Shown here: one piece after another, positions 17,920 through 27,129 of the stretch
Layout: each line of letters starts with the position of its first letter
How positions within the stretch are numbered: position 1 is the stretch's first letter
DNA from: Planococcus chinensis
Lineage (GTDB): Bacteria > Bacillota > Bacilli > Bacillales_A > Planococcaceae
Assembly (NCBI RefSeq): GCF_020071995.1
Contig: NZ_JABWTK010000008.1
Location: 122,513 to 186,512 of the forward strand
Direction: 5' to 3'
DNA length: 64,000 nucleotides
Program-made: the position numbers and the translations under genes
The notes under the pieces: model-generated
What the model saw: the letters and a program-made list of their open reading frames with translations, nothing else
Databases searched by the model: none
Told to the model about the DNA's origin: nothing

Positions 17920-18201
17920 TTAATGAGGCCGCTGTTGTTCACAGCGGATGAAATTCTCATCTTTCACATCTTCTTTTGTCGGCGCTCTGACAAATTTAAC
18001 GCTTTCTTTATCACAAGCACCGAATGCCAAAAAATTCTCTTGTGCCTCTTTTAACGACATCTCATTGGCTCCTCCTTTATCGGAAGGATTGTCATACTGA
18101 TACCCATCGTCTTCCCAAAAGCAAATAGTACAAATCTCAAAAGTACCGGGCGGCTGTTGGGTTAAAATTTTATATCCGCAGCAAGGACATGTAAATTTCA
18201 A
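17920..18201 (-). CDS. Cysteine-rich CPCC-family protein
   Basis: The 93-residue protein begins MKFTCPCCGYK and has a second pair in EICTICFWEDDGYQYDNP, the hallmark of the CPCC family, probably a small zinc-binding domain. Its role is unknown; family members are often found singly or near toxin-immunity and accessory loci. It lies between the RNA-repair operon and a nucleotidyltransferase gene on the same strand, with 18 bases to the upstream gene, so these two are likely co-transcribed. Confidence 0.85.
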   Translation of the reverse strand: MKFTCPCCGYKILTQQPPGTFEICTICFWEDDGYQYDNPSDKGGANEMSLKEAQENFLAFGACDKESVKFVRAPTKEDVKDENFIRCEQQRPH

Positions 18202-18219
18202 AAGTATCTTCCTTCCTGC

Positions 18220-19053
18220 TTAGTTATTTCTCGGCCTTGTCCAAAGCGCTTTTTCCATCACTCCAGGACGAATGGCATCTGGATAATTGCTTCGTGCCAA
18301 TCGGAAGATTTCACTGACCATTTCTTCCAATACCTTGACGCTTTCCTGCGGATCTCCCAGCAAAACCGATGCAAAGCGTTCAGAACTGTTTTCCGGCAAA
18401 ATGTTCATTTTCCCGAGTGCATGGTTCTGCCATTTAAAAGCTGGATGGTGGACATATTCCCCGTTCAGCGCAAACAGGATTCCCATCAGTTTGATTTCAA
18501 CTGCCACAAAGGTTTGGTATAGCATGAGCCAGTCACGCCGGGCTACGAGTGCTTCGCGGTTCTGCCAGCGGCTGCCGAGCTCTGCATTTTCCTGAATCAT
18601 TGCTTCAGCAAGGCCTTTCGGGTATTGCTCAATTTGTTGCTTTAGTTTTAAAATCGACTTTATCCCTTCAAGCGGCACACCGTCTTGCATAGTTGCGATC
18701 AGCACTTGCTTATCAAGGTCGGTGTCAAACTTAAGCGTGACATCTGCAATGTACCGTTGAACCGTACTCGACAGGAAGCTGCTGATTTCCAGCTTGATAT
18801 TTTCAACGGTATAGGTTTCTGCCCATTCTTCGTCTTCATAGCGATGAAAGTCAAGCAGCTTGCCGGCGAGCCTGGCAATCGGCTCTTTCCTGTCCTTATC
18901 TGCCGGAGCTTCTTTCCAAAAAATAAACAGTTCGATGTCCGAAAATTCATCATGCAGTTCTCGCGCAACGGATCCGCCGAGCAAAACAGCATCGACTTTC
19001 GGATCCTCTATATAAATCGTGGCCGCTCGCTTCGCCAAATCCTTTAGCTCCAT
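18220..19053 (-). CDS. Nucleotidyltransferase-domain protein
   Basis: The 277-residue protein has a polymerase-beta type signature (VLLGGSVARELHDEFSDIELFIFW) in its first 50 residues, followed by an all-helical C-terminal domain like those of aminoglycoside or DUF4037-type nucleotidyltransferases. The key GGS and the D-x-E pair in SDIEL are present. The substrate is unknown. It stands between proS and the CPCC gene; 37 bases separate it from proS, so the proline T-box transcript may read into it. The RlaP gene nearby is a different branch of the same fold. Confidence 0.78.
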   Translation of the reverse strand: MELKDLAKRAATIYIEDPKVDAVLLGGSVARELHDEFSDIELFIFWKEAPADKDRKEPIARLAGKLLDFHRYEDEEWAETYTVENIKLEISSFLSSTVQRYIADVTLKFDTDLDKQVLIATMQDGVPLEGIKSILKLKQQIEQYPKGLAEAMIQENAELGSRWQNREALVARRDWLMLYQTFVAVEIKLMGILFALNGEYVHHPAFKWQNHALGKMNILPENSSERFASVLLGDPQESVKVLEEMVSEIFRLARSNYPDAIRPGVMEKALWTRPRNN

Positions 19054-19090
19054 TTAGGTTTCTCCTTTGCTCGTTTAGCTCTTTCATAAA

Positions 19091-20521
19091 TTAATAGGCT
19101 TTCGCCCAGATGACGAGCTGTTCCGCTCCTTCGCCGCAGCAGACGCAGGTTTCTGAGATGCGTTTCTGTTCGAACGGAATGCAGCGGGATGTCGCTTGTG
19201 TTTCTTCTTTTATGCGGTCCTCGCATGCTTGTTTCCCACACCACATTGCTTCAATAAACCCGCCTTCTTTCGCCAGTGTTCCCTTAAACTGGTCCATCGA
19301 TTCCACAGCATGGGTTTTATTGATCCGGTGCTTCAGGGCTTTGTCATACAGATTTTTTTGGATATTTTCCAGCAGCTGTTCGAGTTCCGTCTCCAGATTC
19401 TGTTGCTCAACCGTCAATTTCTCGCCTGTGTCTCTTCTGACTAACACCACTTTGTTTTCTTCAATGTCCCGTGGGCCAATTTCCAGGCGAACCGGGATGC
19501 CTTTCATTTCCGATTCGTTGAACTTCCAGCCTGGCTTTTTATCACTGGCGTCGATGCCAACCCGGAATTTCGATTTCAACGCCTGCTGCAGTTCATACGC
19601 TGCATCCAGGACGCCTTCTTTATGCTGGGCAATCGGCACAACCAGCACTTGAGTCGGCGCGACAGCTGGAGGCAAAACCAGCCCTTTGTCATCGCCGTGC
19701 ACCATGATCATGGCGCCGATAATGCGGGTAGTGAATCCCCACGAGGTCTGGTGGACCGTCTGCAGTTTGTCTTCCCGGTCCAAAAATTCAATGCCGAAGG
19801 CTTTCGCGAAACCGGTGCCTAAATTATGCGAAGTTCCGGATTGCAGCGCTTTGCCGTCGTGCATCAAACTTTCAATCGTGTACGTGTATTTCGCGCCGGC
19901 GAATTTTTCTTTTTCCGTTTTCTGTCCTTTGACGACTGGAATAGCCAGCACCCGTTCGCAAATATCCGCATAGACTTCCAGCATTTTTACGGTTTCTTCG
20001 TGGGCATCCCCTTCGGTTTCATGGCATGTATGGCCTTCCTGCCATAAAAATTCAAGCGTCCGCAAAAACGGCCGGGTGGTTTTTTCCCAACGGACGACGT
20101 TCGCCCACTGGTTGTAAAGCTTCGGCAAGTCGCGGTATGAATGGATGATGTTTTTGTAATGCTCGGCAAACAGCACTTCTGAAGTCGGACGGATGCATAA
20201 GCGTTCCGCCAATTCTTCATCTCCGCCGTGCGTTACCCATGCCACTTCAGGCGCAAAGCCTTCAATATGGTCTTTTTCTTTTTGCAGCAGGCTTTCCGGT
20301 ATCAAAAGCGGCATATACACATTTTCATGTCCGGTTGCTTTGATTTCCGCATCCAAAGCATTTTTGATATTTTCCCAGATGGCATAGCCGTATGGACGAA
20401 TGATCATTGAACCGCGCACGCTTGAATAATCGACCAGTTCCGCTTTCAATACCACGTCTGTATACCACTGCGCAAAATCTTCATCCATATTCGTAATTTG
20501 TTCCACTAGGTTCTTTGCCAT
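19091..20521 (-). CDS. proS: Prolyl-tRNA synthetase, short archaeal/eukaryotic type
   Basis: The 476-residue protein is a class II synthetase with [12 protein letters not shown] (motif 2 region), the [10 protein letters not shown] insertion and [11 protein letters not shown] (motif 3 region). It lacks the inserted editing domain of the long bacterial form and has a C-terminal zinc-ribbon part ([10 protein letters not shown] ... [10 protein letters not shown]). The start MAKNLVEQ is favoured because AAGGAG lies seven bases before it. Bacilli such as B. cereus carry a second, T-box-controlled ProRS of this kind. The upstream proline T-box fits that role. Confidence 0.93.
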   Translation of the reverse strand: MAKNLVEQITNMDEDFAQWYTDVVLKAELVDYSSVRGSMIIRPYGYAIWENIKNALDAEIKATGHENVYMPLLIPESLLQKEKDHIEGFAPEVAWVTHGGDEELAERLCIRPTSEVLFAEHYKNIIHSYRDLPKLYNQWANVVRWEKTTRPFLRTLEFLWQEGHTCHETEGDAHEETVKMLEVYADICERVLAIPVVKGQKTEKEKFAGAKYTYTIESLMHDGKALQSGTSHNLGTGFAKAFGIEFLDREDKLQTVHQTSWGFTTRIIGAMIMVHGDDKGLVLPPAVAPTQVLVVPIAQHKEGVLDAAYELQQALKSKFRVGIDASDKKPGWKFNESEMKGIPVRLEIGPRDIEENKVVLVRRDTGEKLTVEQQNLETELEQLLENIQKNLYDKALKHRINKTHAVESMDQFKGTLAKEGGFIEAMWCGKQACEDRIKEETQATSRCIPFEQKRISETCVCCGEGAEQLVIWAKAY

Positions 20522-20560
20522 ATCCATTCTCCTTTTCGATTTATTAACTGAAAAGCTTTT

Positions 20561-21124
20561 TTAGTAAGTAGAAAAGCTCTTCGCTTTTTCCATATATCTG
20601 AAAAAATCTTCTTTATAAAATACGTTTAATATACAGGCCTGTTTTTCTTTTGATTCCAGGGCTTTGTGTTCTTTAGGAAATTCTGCTTCCACACTTAATC
20701 GGATAAAAGGAAGCTTTTCCTGTGCTTTTTGTGACCGGAGATTCACTTTTCTTGCACCGGCAAAAACATAATCCAACTCGAGCTGTTCAAACGCAATTTC
20801 CAAGATGGCTATTTTAGATGCCAAATTGTACCCCAGTCCCCAATACTCGTATCCAATCCATGTGCCCACATGGCAGATTTTTTTCTCCGGATCGATAAAC
20901 ATCAGTTCCGTCAATCCAACTAAATCGTTTTGTTCATTAACTATTACTTTGGAGACCGTTATACCTTCAAACTCTTCTTTTAGTACTCTTTTAATAAATA
21001 ATTTCGTATCTTCTACTGTTCCATCCGGCAAACCCAGTGCATTCTTCACTGCTGGAAAGGAAGATAACTTAAAGATTTGTTCGCTATATTTTAAATCATG
21101 ATTCACTAAACGGATTTTTTGCAC
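20561..21124 (-). CDS. GNAT-family acetyltransferase of the proline T-box operon
   Basis: The 187-residue protein has the RimJ/RimL-type GNAT core: LVGLTELMFI, then HVGTWIGYEYWGLGYNLASKIAILEIAF, the acetyl-CoA loop, and a C-terminal strand. The start is taken as the GTG at 21122-21124 behind GAGGAGGAG; an earlier in-frame TTG lies inside the T-box terminator and cannot be used. It is the first gene under the T-box, 39 bases before proS. Its substrate is unknown. Being induced when tRNA-Pro is uncharged, it could modify a proline analogue or a translation component; this is inferred. Confidence 0.78.
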   Translation of the reverse strand: MQKIRLVNHDLKYSEQIFKLSSFPAVKNALGLPDGTVEDTKLFIKRVLKEEFEGITVSKVIVNEQNDLVGLTELMFIDPEKKICHVGTWIGYEYWGLGYNLASKIAILEIAFEQLELDYVFAGARKVNLRSQKAQEKLPFIRLSVEAEFPKEHKALESKEKQACILNVFYKEDFFRYMEKAKSFSTY

Positions 21125-21185
21125 CTTGTTCTCCTCCTCAGCCAGACTATAATGCATATGAACAGACGGAAATTTGTAAAACAAA

Positions 21186-21375
21186 AAAAGCCCTGCTCAA
21201 AATAAGGGACCCAGAAGGCGGTACCACCCTAATTTAAAGCAAAGCTTTACTCTCGAACATGATAACGGTATGGACCGCTGCATTTTTCAATGCAGAATAT
21301 GAAAGGCAGGTTCGATAGCTTTCTTTGGGTTCCTCTCACCAACCGGGACCCTCTCTGAAAAAGAAACGTCTATTT
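21186..21375 (-). promoter_or_regulatory. T-box riboswitch, proline (CCU specifier)
   Basis: On the minus strand the antiterminator core AGGGTGGTACCGCC (21217-21230) is an exact T-box signature, followed by a T-run at 21182-21188. Upstream lie the stem I elements GGTTGGTGAGAG and GAACCTGCC; the CCT at 21308-21310 is in the specifier position and followed by a purine. Uncharged tRNA-Pro would pair with it and allow read-through into the GNAT and proS genes. The assignment of the specifier fits the downstream gene. Confidence 0.9.
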
Positions 21376-21506
21376 ACTAATCCTTAAAATGTCTGATTTC
21401 GTTATTTATATTTTTATCAGCTTAATTGAAATAGAATATTTAGTCAATAAGATTTAGTATGGGATTAAGAGATATTTTTGTTTCAAGAAAGGAAAGGGGA
21501 AAAACG

Positions 21507-22151
21507 ATGAAAGCGATACTTTTTGATTTTGACGGCACGTTAGCCAATACGCTGCCCGTATGCGATGTGGCTTTCCAGCATGTCTTCAAGGAATTTGACG
21601 GACGTGAACTTTCTTCGGCTGAAGTCCGCGCGATGTTTGGCCCATCCGAAACGGGCATTATCCGCAAAAACCTCAATCATCCTGATAAAGATGAAGCGAT
21701 TGAACAATATTACGCCAAGTACTTGGAGCGCCATGACGAACTGGTGGAGCCCAATCAAGAAATTCACGATTTGCTGCTCCAATTGAAAGAAAGCGGGATG
21801 AAATTGGGAATTGTCACCGGCAAAGCGAGACGGAGCCTCGACATCTCCCTCGAAGCGCTGGGCTGGGAAGGATTGTTTGACGCCATCATTACGGGAGACG
21901 ATGTGGCACGGCCGAAACCGGATCCAGAAGGCGTGCTGAAAACTTTGGCTCAATTAAGGATTACAAAAAATGAAGCAGTTTTCATTGGCGACAGCGATGC
22001 GGATATACTGGCGGGCATTGAAGCAGGCGTCCTGACAATCGGCGTCCAGTGGCTGCCGGACTTTCAGACTTTGGAGTTTGCCGCTGTGCCTGATTTTCAT
22101 TTCAAAACGGTCAATGATTTCAAGGGTGCGTTAGAAAGGGGATTTGCATGA
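21507..22151 (+). CDS. HAD-family hydrolase, phosphoglycolate-phosphatase-like
   Basis: The start at 21507 (MKAILFDFDGTLANT) gives 214 residues and places the catalytic DFDGT motif at the N-terminus, with GGAAAGGGG upstream; an earlier in-frame ATG has no such site. Later motifs are GIVTGK (motif II), DDVARPKPDPEG with the motif III lysine, and FIGDSDADILAG (motif IV). The cap domain is of the small helical kind. The substrate is a small phosphate ester, possibly phosphoglycolate or a nucleotide. It overlaps the Nudix gene by four bases, so the two are translationally coupled. Confidence 0.88.
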   Translation: MKAILFDFDGTLANTLPVCDVAFQHVFKEFDGRELSSAEVRAMFGPSETGIIRKNLNHPDKDEAIEQYYAKYLERHDELVEPNQEIHDLLLQLKESGMKLGIVTGKARRSLDISLEALGWEGLFDAIITGDDVARPKPDPEGVLKTLAQLRITKNEAVFIGDSDADILAGIEAGVLTIGVQWLPDFQTLEFAAVPDFHFKTVNDFKGALERGFA

Positions 22152-22765
22152 GTACAAAATGGCTCGATTGGGCACAAAGAATTCAATCGCTGTCCCAGGC
22201 TGGACTGGCTTATTCCAAAAACGTCTATGACTTGGAGCGCTTTGAAGAATTGCGGGACATCAGTGTAGAAATTTTAAAAGAGCATACGGAAATGGAAATG
22301 GAAAAAATCAAAGATTTGTTCGCAACCGACACCGGCTACCAGACGCCGAAACTGGATATCCGCGGAGCCGTTTTCAAAGACGGAAAAATTCTGATGGTGC
22401 ATGAAAAAATCGATGACTGCTGGTCATTGCCTGGCGGATTTTGCGACATTGGCCTTTCCCCTGCAGAAAATATCGTAAAGGAAATCAAGGAAGAATCGGG
22501 GTTTGACGTAGCGCCGGTGAAACTTTTAGCCGTTCTGGATATGAAAAAACATCCGCATCCGCCCCATGCTTTCCATTATTATAAAATCTTTATCCAGTGC
22601 GAAATTGTCGGCGGAAATGCCGCAAACGGTGTGGAAACCCAAGGTGTGGAGTTTTTTGAAGAAGCCAAGCTGCCGCCATTGTCCATTAACCGGAACACCG
22701 AATCGCAAATTCAATTGCTGTTCAATTTCTTTAGAGACCCGCATAAAGAAGCGATATTTGATTAA
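22148..22765 (+). CDS. Nudix hydrolase with N-terminal extension
   Basis: The 205-residue protein has a helical N-terminal domain of about 65 residues (the Nudix_N type) and then a Nudix domain with the box GGFCDIGLSPAENIVKEIKEES, in which the REUXEE core reads KEIKEE. It likely hydrolyses a nucleoside diphosphate derivative. The ATG overlaps the stop of the HAD phosphatase gene (ATGA), suggesting a two-step pathway in which the Nudix product is dephosphorylated by the HAD enzyme. Confidence 0.88.
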   Translation: MSTKWLDWAQRIQSLSQAGLAYSKNVYDLERFEELRDISVEILKEHTEMEMEKIKDLFATDTGYQTPKLDIRGAVFKDGKILMVHEKIDDCWSLPGGFCDIGLSPAENIVKEIKEESGFDVAPVKLLAVLDMKKHPHPPHAFHYYKIFIQCEIVGGNAANGVETQGVEFFEEAKLPPLSINRNTESQIQLLFNFFRDPHKEAIFD

Positions 22766-22781
22766 TCACCTCTGCCGGTAA

Positions 22782-22805
22782 AAGGAAAAGCATCCGCTTC
22801 TCCTT
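22782..22805. terminator. Hairpin between convergent Nudix and GNAT genes
   Basis: Arms AAGGAAAAGC/GCTTCTCCTT pair with one mismatch around a four-base loop and are flanked by a direct repeat CTGCCGGTA. The T-content after either side is modest, so it is a weak bidirectional terminator at best. Confidence 0.4.
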
Positions 22806-22817
22806 CTGCCGGTATTT

Positions 22818-23378
22818 TCACTTACCGCTTTCGTGCAATAAATTTCCCATTATGAGTGTATGATGGAATTTTCCGTCTGAAAGGAATTTGTCGTTTTTTA
22901 ATATCCCTTCCGTTTCAAATCCCATCTTTTCATATAGCGCCACTGCTTTTTGATTTTCTTCCAGGACATACAAAACGATTTTTTTAATGCCGTTTGATTT
23001 GGCCCATCCGATCGATTCGTTCAATAAGTTTCTTCCGATGCTGTGCCCCCAATATTCCTTCAACACCCCAACGCCAAACTCCACTTTATGCATAGAGCGC
23101 TTTAGATGGCTGCCCTCACATCTAGAAAAACCCAGAATCCGGCCTTGGCTTTCAGCGACTAAAAACAAATTCCTTGGATGATTCGCATCTTCTTCGATCA
23201 ACCGTTCAAATCCTGCTATGTCGATAAACCCTTCCCCTTTTTCCCGGTCCATGTTCTCTGTTTCTCCATCGATTTGCAGCCGAACTTCTGACAGTTGCGC
23301 CGCATCCCCCACTTGGGCGGGCCGGATTGTATACCCCATATCCTTTACGTGGAATTTCTGTTCGTTAAATACCATCAT
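22818..23378 (-). CDS. GNAT-family N-acetyltransferase
   Basis: The 186-residue protein has a full GNAT fold: GYTIRPAQVGDAAQL at the start, then EFGVGVLKEYWGHSIGRNLLNESI with the acetyl-CoA loop, and LYVLEENQKAVALYEKMGFETEG, the strand-helix pair typical of this family. GAGGAAGGGG precedes a tandem ATG-ATG; either could be used. The substrate is unknown; similar enzymes acetylate small amines or protein N-termini. Confidence 0.85.
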   Translation of the reverse strand: MMVFNEQKFHVKDMGYTIRPAQVGDAAQLSEVRLQIDGETENMDREKGEGFIDIAGFERLIEEDANHPRNLFLVAESQGRILGFSRCEGSHLKRSMHKVEFGVGVLKEYWGHSIGRNLLNESIGWAKSNGIKKIVLYVLEENQKAVALYEKMGFETEGILKNDKFLSDGKFHHTLIMGNLLHESGK

Positions 23379-23400
23379 CCCCTTCCTCTTCTCAATAAAA

Positions 23401-23446
23401 AATAACCATCCTCCATTCCTTTTTAGGAATGGCCAAGATGGTTATT
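23401..23446 (-). terminator. Intrinsic terminator downstream of yqkE
   Basis: Arms AATAACCATC/GATGGTTATT enclose a second pairing ATTCC/GGAAT; on the minus strand a TTTTTT run follows. It stands eight bases after the yqkE stop codon. Confidence 0.7.
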
Positions 23447-23453
23447 CGACTGC

Positions 23454-23693
23454 TTAATATTTATTGCCCTTATCCCCGTGCCGTTCCAATAATTCCTCAA
23501 ACGACAGGTTCTTTTCGCGCTGCTGGCGCTCGAACACTCGTTGAGCTTCCCGTTCTTCTTCGCGCTGCTGCTCTTCTTTCAGCAATTCTTTTTTGGTGGC
23601 TTGCAGCTTTGCCAGAATGTCTTCCGGCAAATGGCTGCTTGCTTCTTCTTTTTTCTTTGGTGCATTTTGCTTTGCTGCTTTTTTCTTAGCCAT
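23454..23693 (-). CDS. yqkE: YqkE-family small charged protein
   Basis: The 79-residue protein is very rich in Lys and Glu (KKELLKEEQQREEEREAQRVFERQQREKN) and is predicted to be mostly coiled coil, with the conserved tail LSFEELLERHGD. It matches the YqkE (DUF3886) family of Bacilli, whose role is unknown. It lies 13 bases after the thiolase gene on the same strand. Confidence 0.82.
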   Translation of the reverse strand: MAKKKAAKQNAPKKKEEASSHLPEDILAKLQATKKELLKEEQQREEEREAQRVFERQQREKNLSFEELLERHGDKGNKY

Positions 23694-23706
23694 GCTTGTT
23701 CTCTCC

Positions 23707-24891
23707 TTAAGGGCGTTTTACGATGGTCGCTACGCCTTGGCCGCCGCCGATGCACAATGTCGCAAGGCCGGTCTTCGCATCACGCTTCTGCATTTCATGG
23801 AGAAGCGACACAAAGACGCGGGCTCCGCTTGCGCCGATTGGATGACCGAGGGCAATCGCGCCGCCGTTGACATTCAGGATGTCGTGGTTGAATTTCAATT
23901 CCCGGTCAACTGCAATCGACTGTGCAGCAAATGCTTCGTTTGCTTCGATCAATTCGATGTCTTCGAGCGACAAGTCTGCTTTATTCAAGGCATTTTTCAC
24001 TGCCTGGACAGGTCCGATTCCCATAACCGATGGATCGACTCCTGCATTGCCATTCGCAACAATCGTCGCAAGCGGCGTAAGCCCGAGTTCATCCGCTTTC
24101 GCTTTTGACATCACGACGACAGCTGCAGCACCGTCATTGATGCCGGAAGCATTTCCAGCTGTAACGCTGCCCTCTTTTTTAAATGCCGGACGCAATTTCC
24201 CCAACTTTTCAGCAGTGGAATCGCGTTTTACGTATTCATCTGTTTTAAAGATTACCGGCTCGCCTTTGCGCTGCGGAATTTCGACCGGCACGATTTCATC
24301 ATCAAATTTCCCTGCGTCGATAGCCGCTGCCGCACGAGCCTGCGAACGGGCTGAAAACTCATCTTGTTCTTCACGCGTTATTTCATAGCGGTCGCATAAG
24401 TTTTCCGCTGTAATTCCCATATGGTAATCGTTGAACGCACAAGTCAAGCCGTCAACGAGCATGCTGTCGACTACCTTTTGATCGCCCATGCGGAAGCCGC
24501 TGCGTGCATTTTCGAGCAAATACGGTGCCTGGCTCATGTTTTCCATTCCGCCGGCAACCACGATTTCCGCATCCCCTGCATAAATCGCCTGATACGCCAA
24601 GTGAACCGCTTTCAGCCCTGAACCGCAGACTTTATTAATCGACATGGCTGGCACTGTGTCTGGAAGACCCGCTTGAATGGATGCTTGGCGTGCCGGGTTT
24701 TGGCCGAGGCCTGCCTGCAGCACATTGCCCATGATCACTTCCGATACTTGCTCCGGTGCTATTCCCGCTTTTTCAACGGCTTCTTTGATGACAATCGCCC
24801 CTAATTTGGTAGCGGGTACGTCTTTTAACGCTCCCTGGAACGATCCGATTGCTGTCCGAACGGCACTGACGATAACGATTTCTTGTGACAC
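23707..24891 (-). CDS. Acetyl-CoA acetyltransferase (thiolase)
   Basis: The 394-residue protein is a full-length biosynthetic-type thiolase. It has the acylation cysteine in [11 protein letters not shown], the [11 protein letters not shown] segment, the [13 protein letters not shown] histidine, and the C-terminal catalytic cysteine in CIGGGQG. It condenses or cleaves acetoacetyl-CoA. It is transcribed divergently from an HMG-CoA lyase gene, which suggests a shared role in acetoacetate, leucine or isoprenoid-related metabolism. Confidence 0.93.
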   Translation of the reverse strand: MSQEIVIVSAVRTAIGSFQGALKDVPATKLGAIVIKEAVEKAGIAPEQVSEVIMGNVLQAGLGQNPARQASIQAGLPDTVPAMSINKVCGSGLKAVHLAYQAIYAGDAEIVVAGGMENMSQAPYLLENARSGFRMGDQKVVDSMLVDGLTCAFNDYHMGITAENLCDRYEITREEQDEFSARSQARAAAAIDAGKFDDEIVPVEIPQRKGEPVIFKTDEYVKRDSTAEKLGKLRPAFKKEGSVTAGNASGINDGAAAVVVMSKAKADELGLTPLATIVANGNAGVDPSVMGIGPVQAVKNALNKADLSLEDIELIEANEAFAAQSIAVDRELKFNHDILNVNGGAIALGHPIGASGARVFVSLLHEMQKRDAKTGLATLCIGGGQGVATIVKRP

Positions 24892-24971
24892 TTTGTTTTC
24901 CCCCTTGTTTGGTTGTTTACCGGTTGCTCTTTTCTCCCTCTACTGGCTAAAATGGTAGCAGGAGGGATACT

Positions 24972-25871
24972 ATGTTCATTTTACCAAATAGTGCAACGAT
25001 TATCGAGGTCGGACCAAGAGACGGACTTCAAAATGAAGCGAAAGTGGTTTCAACGGAACACAAATTGCAATTTATCGAGAGCTTGCAGCAAGCAGGTGTC
25101 CAGGAAATGGAGCTGACGTCTTTTGTATCGCCGAAATGGGTTCCCCAAATGGCTGACGCCAAGGACATCATGGCCCATGCGGAAAAAACCGGACGTCAAT
25201 TTGTCTTGACGCCGAATGAGAAAGGCATCAATGCGGCACTCGAATCCGGAGCCCGGGCTGTTGCGGTATTCGTCGGGGTGTCGAATACGTTCAACAAAAA
25301 AAATATTAATAAAACAACAAATGAAAGTATGGAAGCGCTTAAACCGCTTATCCTTCAATTAAAACAAGACGGCGTCTTTGTCCGGGCTTGCATATCTACA
25401 GCGTTCCACTGCCCTTTTGAAGGGCCGATTAAACCGGAAGACACACAGGCGCTCTGCCGGCAGTTTGTCGACTGGGGCGTGGACGAATTAAGCGTTGCCG
25501 ATACAATCGGCATGGCGACGCCGAAAGAAAGCTATGAACTTTTCTCGCAATTAAAAGAAGCGTTTCCGGATGTGTTGATGACTGCCCACTTCCACGATAC
25601 ACGAAAAATGGCGCTGGCCAATATTTTTGCAGCGCTTCAAGCAGGCGTTGACCGGTTTGATTCGTCTGCCGGCGGACTTGGCGGCTGCCCGTTTGCACCC
25701 GGCGCAACAGGAAACGTCGCAACCGAAGATGTGGTCAATATGCTGCACCGGATGGGCATTGAAACGGGCATCGACCTCGACCGTTTGTGCGAGGCTGTCC
25801 AAAAAATTGAACCTTATGTATCGAATCCAGTTGATACCGGCATGTATCGGCTTTATAAAAATCGGGCCTAA
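24972..25871 (+). CDS. Hydroxymethylglutaryl-CoA lyase
   Basis: The 299-residue protein belongs to the HMG-CoA lyase family: EVGPRDGLQNE at the start (substrate and metal site), SVADTIGMATP, HFHDTRKMA with the metal histidines, and GGLGGCPFAPGATGN with the catalytic cysteine. It splits HMG-CoA to acetyl-CoA and acetoacetate, the last step of leucine breakdown (YngG in B. subtilis). GGAGGG stands before the ATG. The alpha/beta hydrolase gene follows after 15 bases. Confidence 0.92.
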   Translation: MFILPNSATIIEVGPRDGLQNEAKVVSTEHKLQFIESLQQAGVQEMELTSFVSPKWVPQMADAKDIMAHAEKTGRQFVLTPNEKGINAALESGARAVAVFVGVSNTFNKKNINKTTNESMEALKPLILQLKQDGVFVRACISTAFHCPFEGPIKPEDTQALCRQFVDWGVDELSVADTIGMATPKESYELFSQLKEAFPDVLMTAHFHDTRKMALANIFAALQAGVDRFDSSAGGLGGCPFAPGATGNVATEDVVNMLHRMGIETGIDLDRLCEAVQKIEPYVSNPVDTGMYRLYKNRA

Positions 25872-25886
25872 GAGGAGCAACGGGAT

Positions 25887-26834
25887 ATGAACAAACGTTT
25901 TTGGCAAGTTTCAGCCATTGTATCAAGCGGGCTTGCTGTCGCTGTCGCAGGAGTCGGCATTGCCGCCAGCAACCGCTTGATGTACGTGAAGAAAAAAGAC
26001 GAAAGCCTCATTTTAGAGCGGGAAACTTCTGCTAAACGCTACGACGAGGTCTGGTATGCCAAGGTTAAAAAAAGCGAACGATGGATCGAGTCGGAAAACG
26101 GCTATCCGATCAAAGCGATTTTTCTAGAGCCGCACAACACGAATCGTTATGTCATCATCTGCCACGGCGTTACCGAAACGAAAGTGAACTCGTTTAAATA
26201 TGCCCGTATGTTCGAACGGCTCGGCTTCAATTCCGTCGTATACGACCATCGCCGCCACGGCGACACCGGCGGCAAAACCACCAGCTTTGGCCATTACGAA
26301 AAACTGGATTTAAAAGCAGTCGTTGAAGCGCTGAAACTGCACGCCGGCCCAGACTTGGTATTCGGCATACACGGCGAATCGATGGGAGCGGCAACAACGC
26401 TCCTCTATGCCGGCATGGAAGACAACGCGGCTTTTTACATCGCTGACTGCGCCTATTCCGATATTTCCAAGCAAATCCTGCATGTCATGAAAACGACGAC
26501 GCCGCTGCGCACTTCACTTGCCTTGAAACTTGCGGCCGTGTTCATGAAACTGCGGGACGGATACTCAATCAGCACAGTGTCGCCGATTGATGCAGTCCCG
26601 AACATCGAAAAACCGGTACTGTTCATCCATAGCATAAATGATGATTTCGTTTTGCCGGAAATGTCGCAGGAAATGTATGAGCTGAAGAATGGACCTAAAG
26701 CACTCAAAGTGTTCGATGAAGGGGCCCACGCCCAGTCGTTCAACAAGAATCCGGAAGAATACGAAGAAACTGTCGCAGAATTTTTAATGGAACATGGGTT
26801 ATTGTCACCCGAAACGCAAAAAAGCACTCATTGA
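25887..26834 (+). CDS. Alpha/beta hydrolase, membrane-anchored (YqkD-like)
   Basis: The 315-residue protein starts with a membrane segment (VSAIVSSGLAVAVAGVGIAA) followed by an alpha/beta hydrolase fold. The nucleophile elbow is GESMG, the acid lies near HSINDDFV, and the histidine is in DEGAHAQSF, so the catalytic triad looks complete. The family is a serine esterase or lipase-like group with unknown natural substrate. Its stop codon is inside the loop of a terminator hairpin. Confidence 0.85.
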   Translation: MNKRFWQVSAIVSSGLAVAVAGVGIAASNRLMYVKKKDESLILERETSAKRYDEVWYAKVKKSERWIESENGYPIKAIFLEPHNTNRYVIICHGVTETKVNSFKYARMFERLGFNSVVYDHRRHGDTGGKTTSFGHYEKLDLKAVVEALKLHAGPDLVFGIHGESMGAATTLLYAGMEDNAAFYIADCAYSDISKQILHVMKTTTPLRTSLALKLAAVFMKLRDGYSISTVSPIDAVPNIEKPVLFIHSINDDFVLPEMSQEMYELKNGPKALKVFDEGAHAQSFNKNPEEYEETVAEFLMEHGLLSPETQKSTH

Positions 26835-26837
26835 GAG
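26818..26837 (+). terminator. Intrinsic terminator overlapping the hydrolase stop codon
   Basis: AAAAAAGCACTC and GAGTGCTTTTTT pair around a short loop that contains the TGA stop of the hydrolase gene. T-runs on both sides make it usable by the convergent gene at 26857-27129 as well. Confidence 0.85.
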
Positions 26838-26856
26838 TGCTTTTTTTCATACCTTT

Positions 26857-27129
26857 TTATTTCTTTTTATTCAGCACCAGCTTCAATCCAGCTTCGGCTT
26901 CTGCGCCAATGAAAAATTCCACCACCGGACCGGTTCTGGCAACTCCTTTTACATGCAGTTCGATCGTATCCAGGCTGTAATCAGACAATCCCTTCACCAT
27001 CTCATTGATTTGGTCCATCGACACCGGCAGCACTTTCCCAGCTCCTGCCGTATTGAAACTTTCCTTTTCTTTGCCGACCTCTTTTTCAACCACCGGCATG
27101 TAAAAGACGAACTCTTCTTGTTCAGGCAT
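26857..27129 (-). CDS. Small soluble protein, 90 residues, function unknown
   Basis: The start MPEQEEFVFYMP was chosen because GGGAGG lies right before it. The protein is acidic, has no membrane segment, and shows a beta-rich pattern with DTIELHVKGVARTGPVVEFFIGAEAE, ending NKKK. It recalls small effector-associated domains that co-occur with proteases, such as Pepco, but I cannot confirm this by eye. It has no obvious operon partner. Confidence 0.65.
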   Translation of the reverse strand: MPEQEEFVFYMPVVEKEVGKEKESFNTAGAGKVLPVSMDQINEMVKGLSDYSLDTIELHVKGVARTGPVVEFFIGAEAEAGLKLVLNKKK

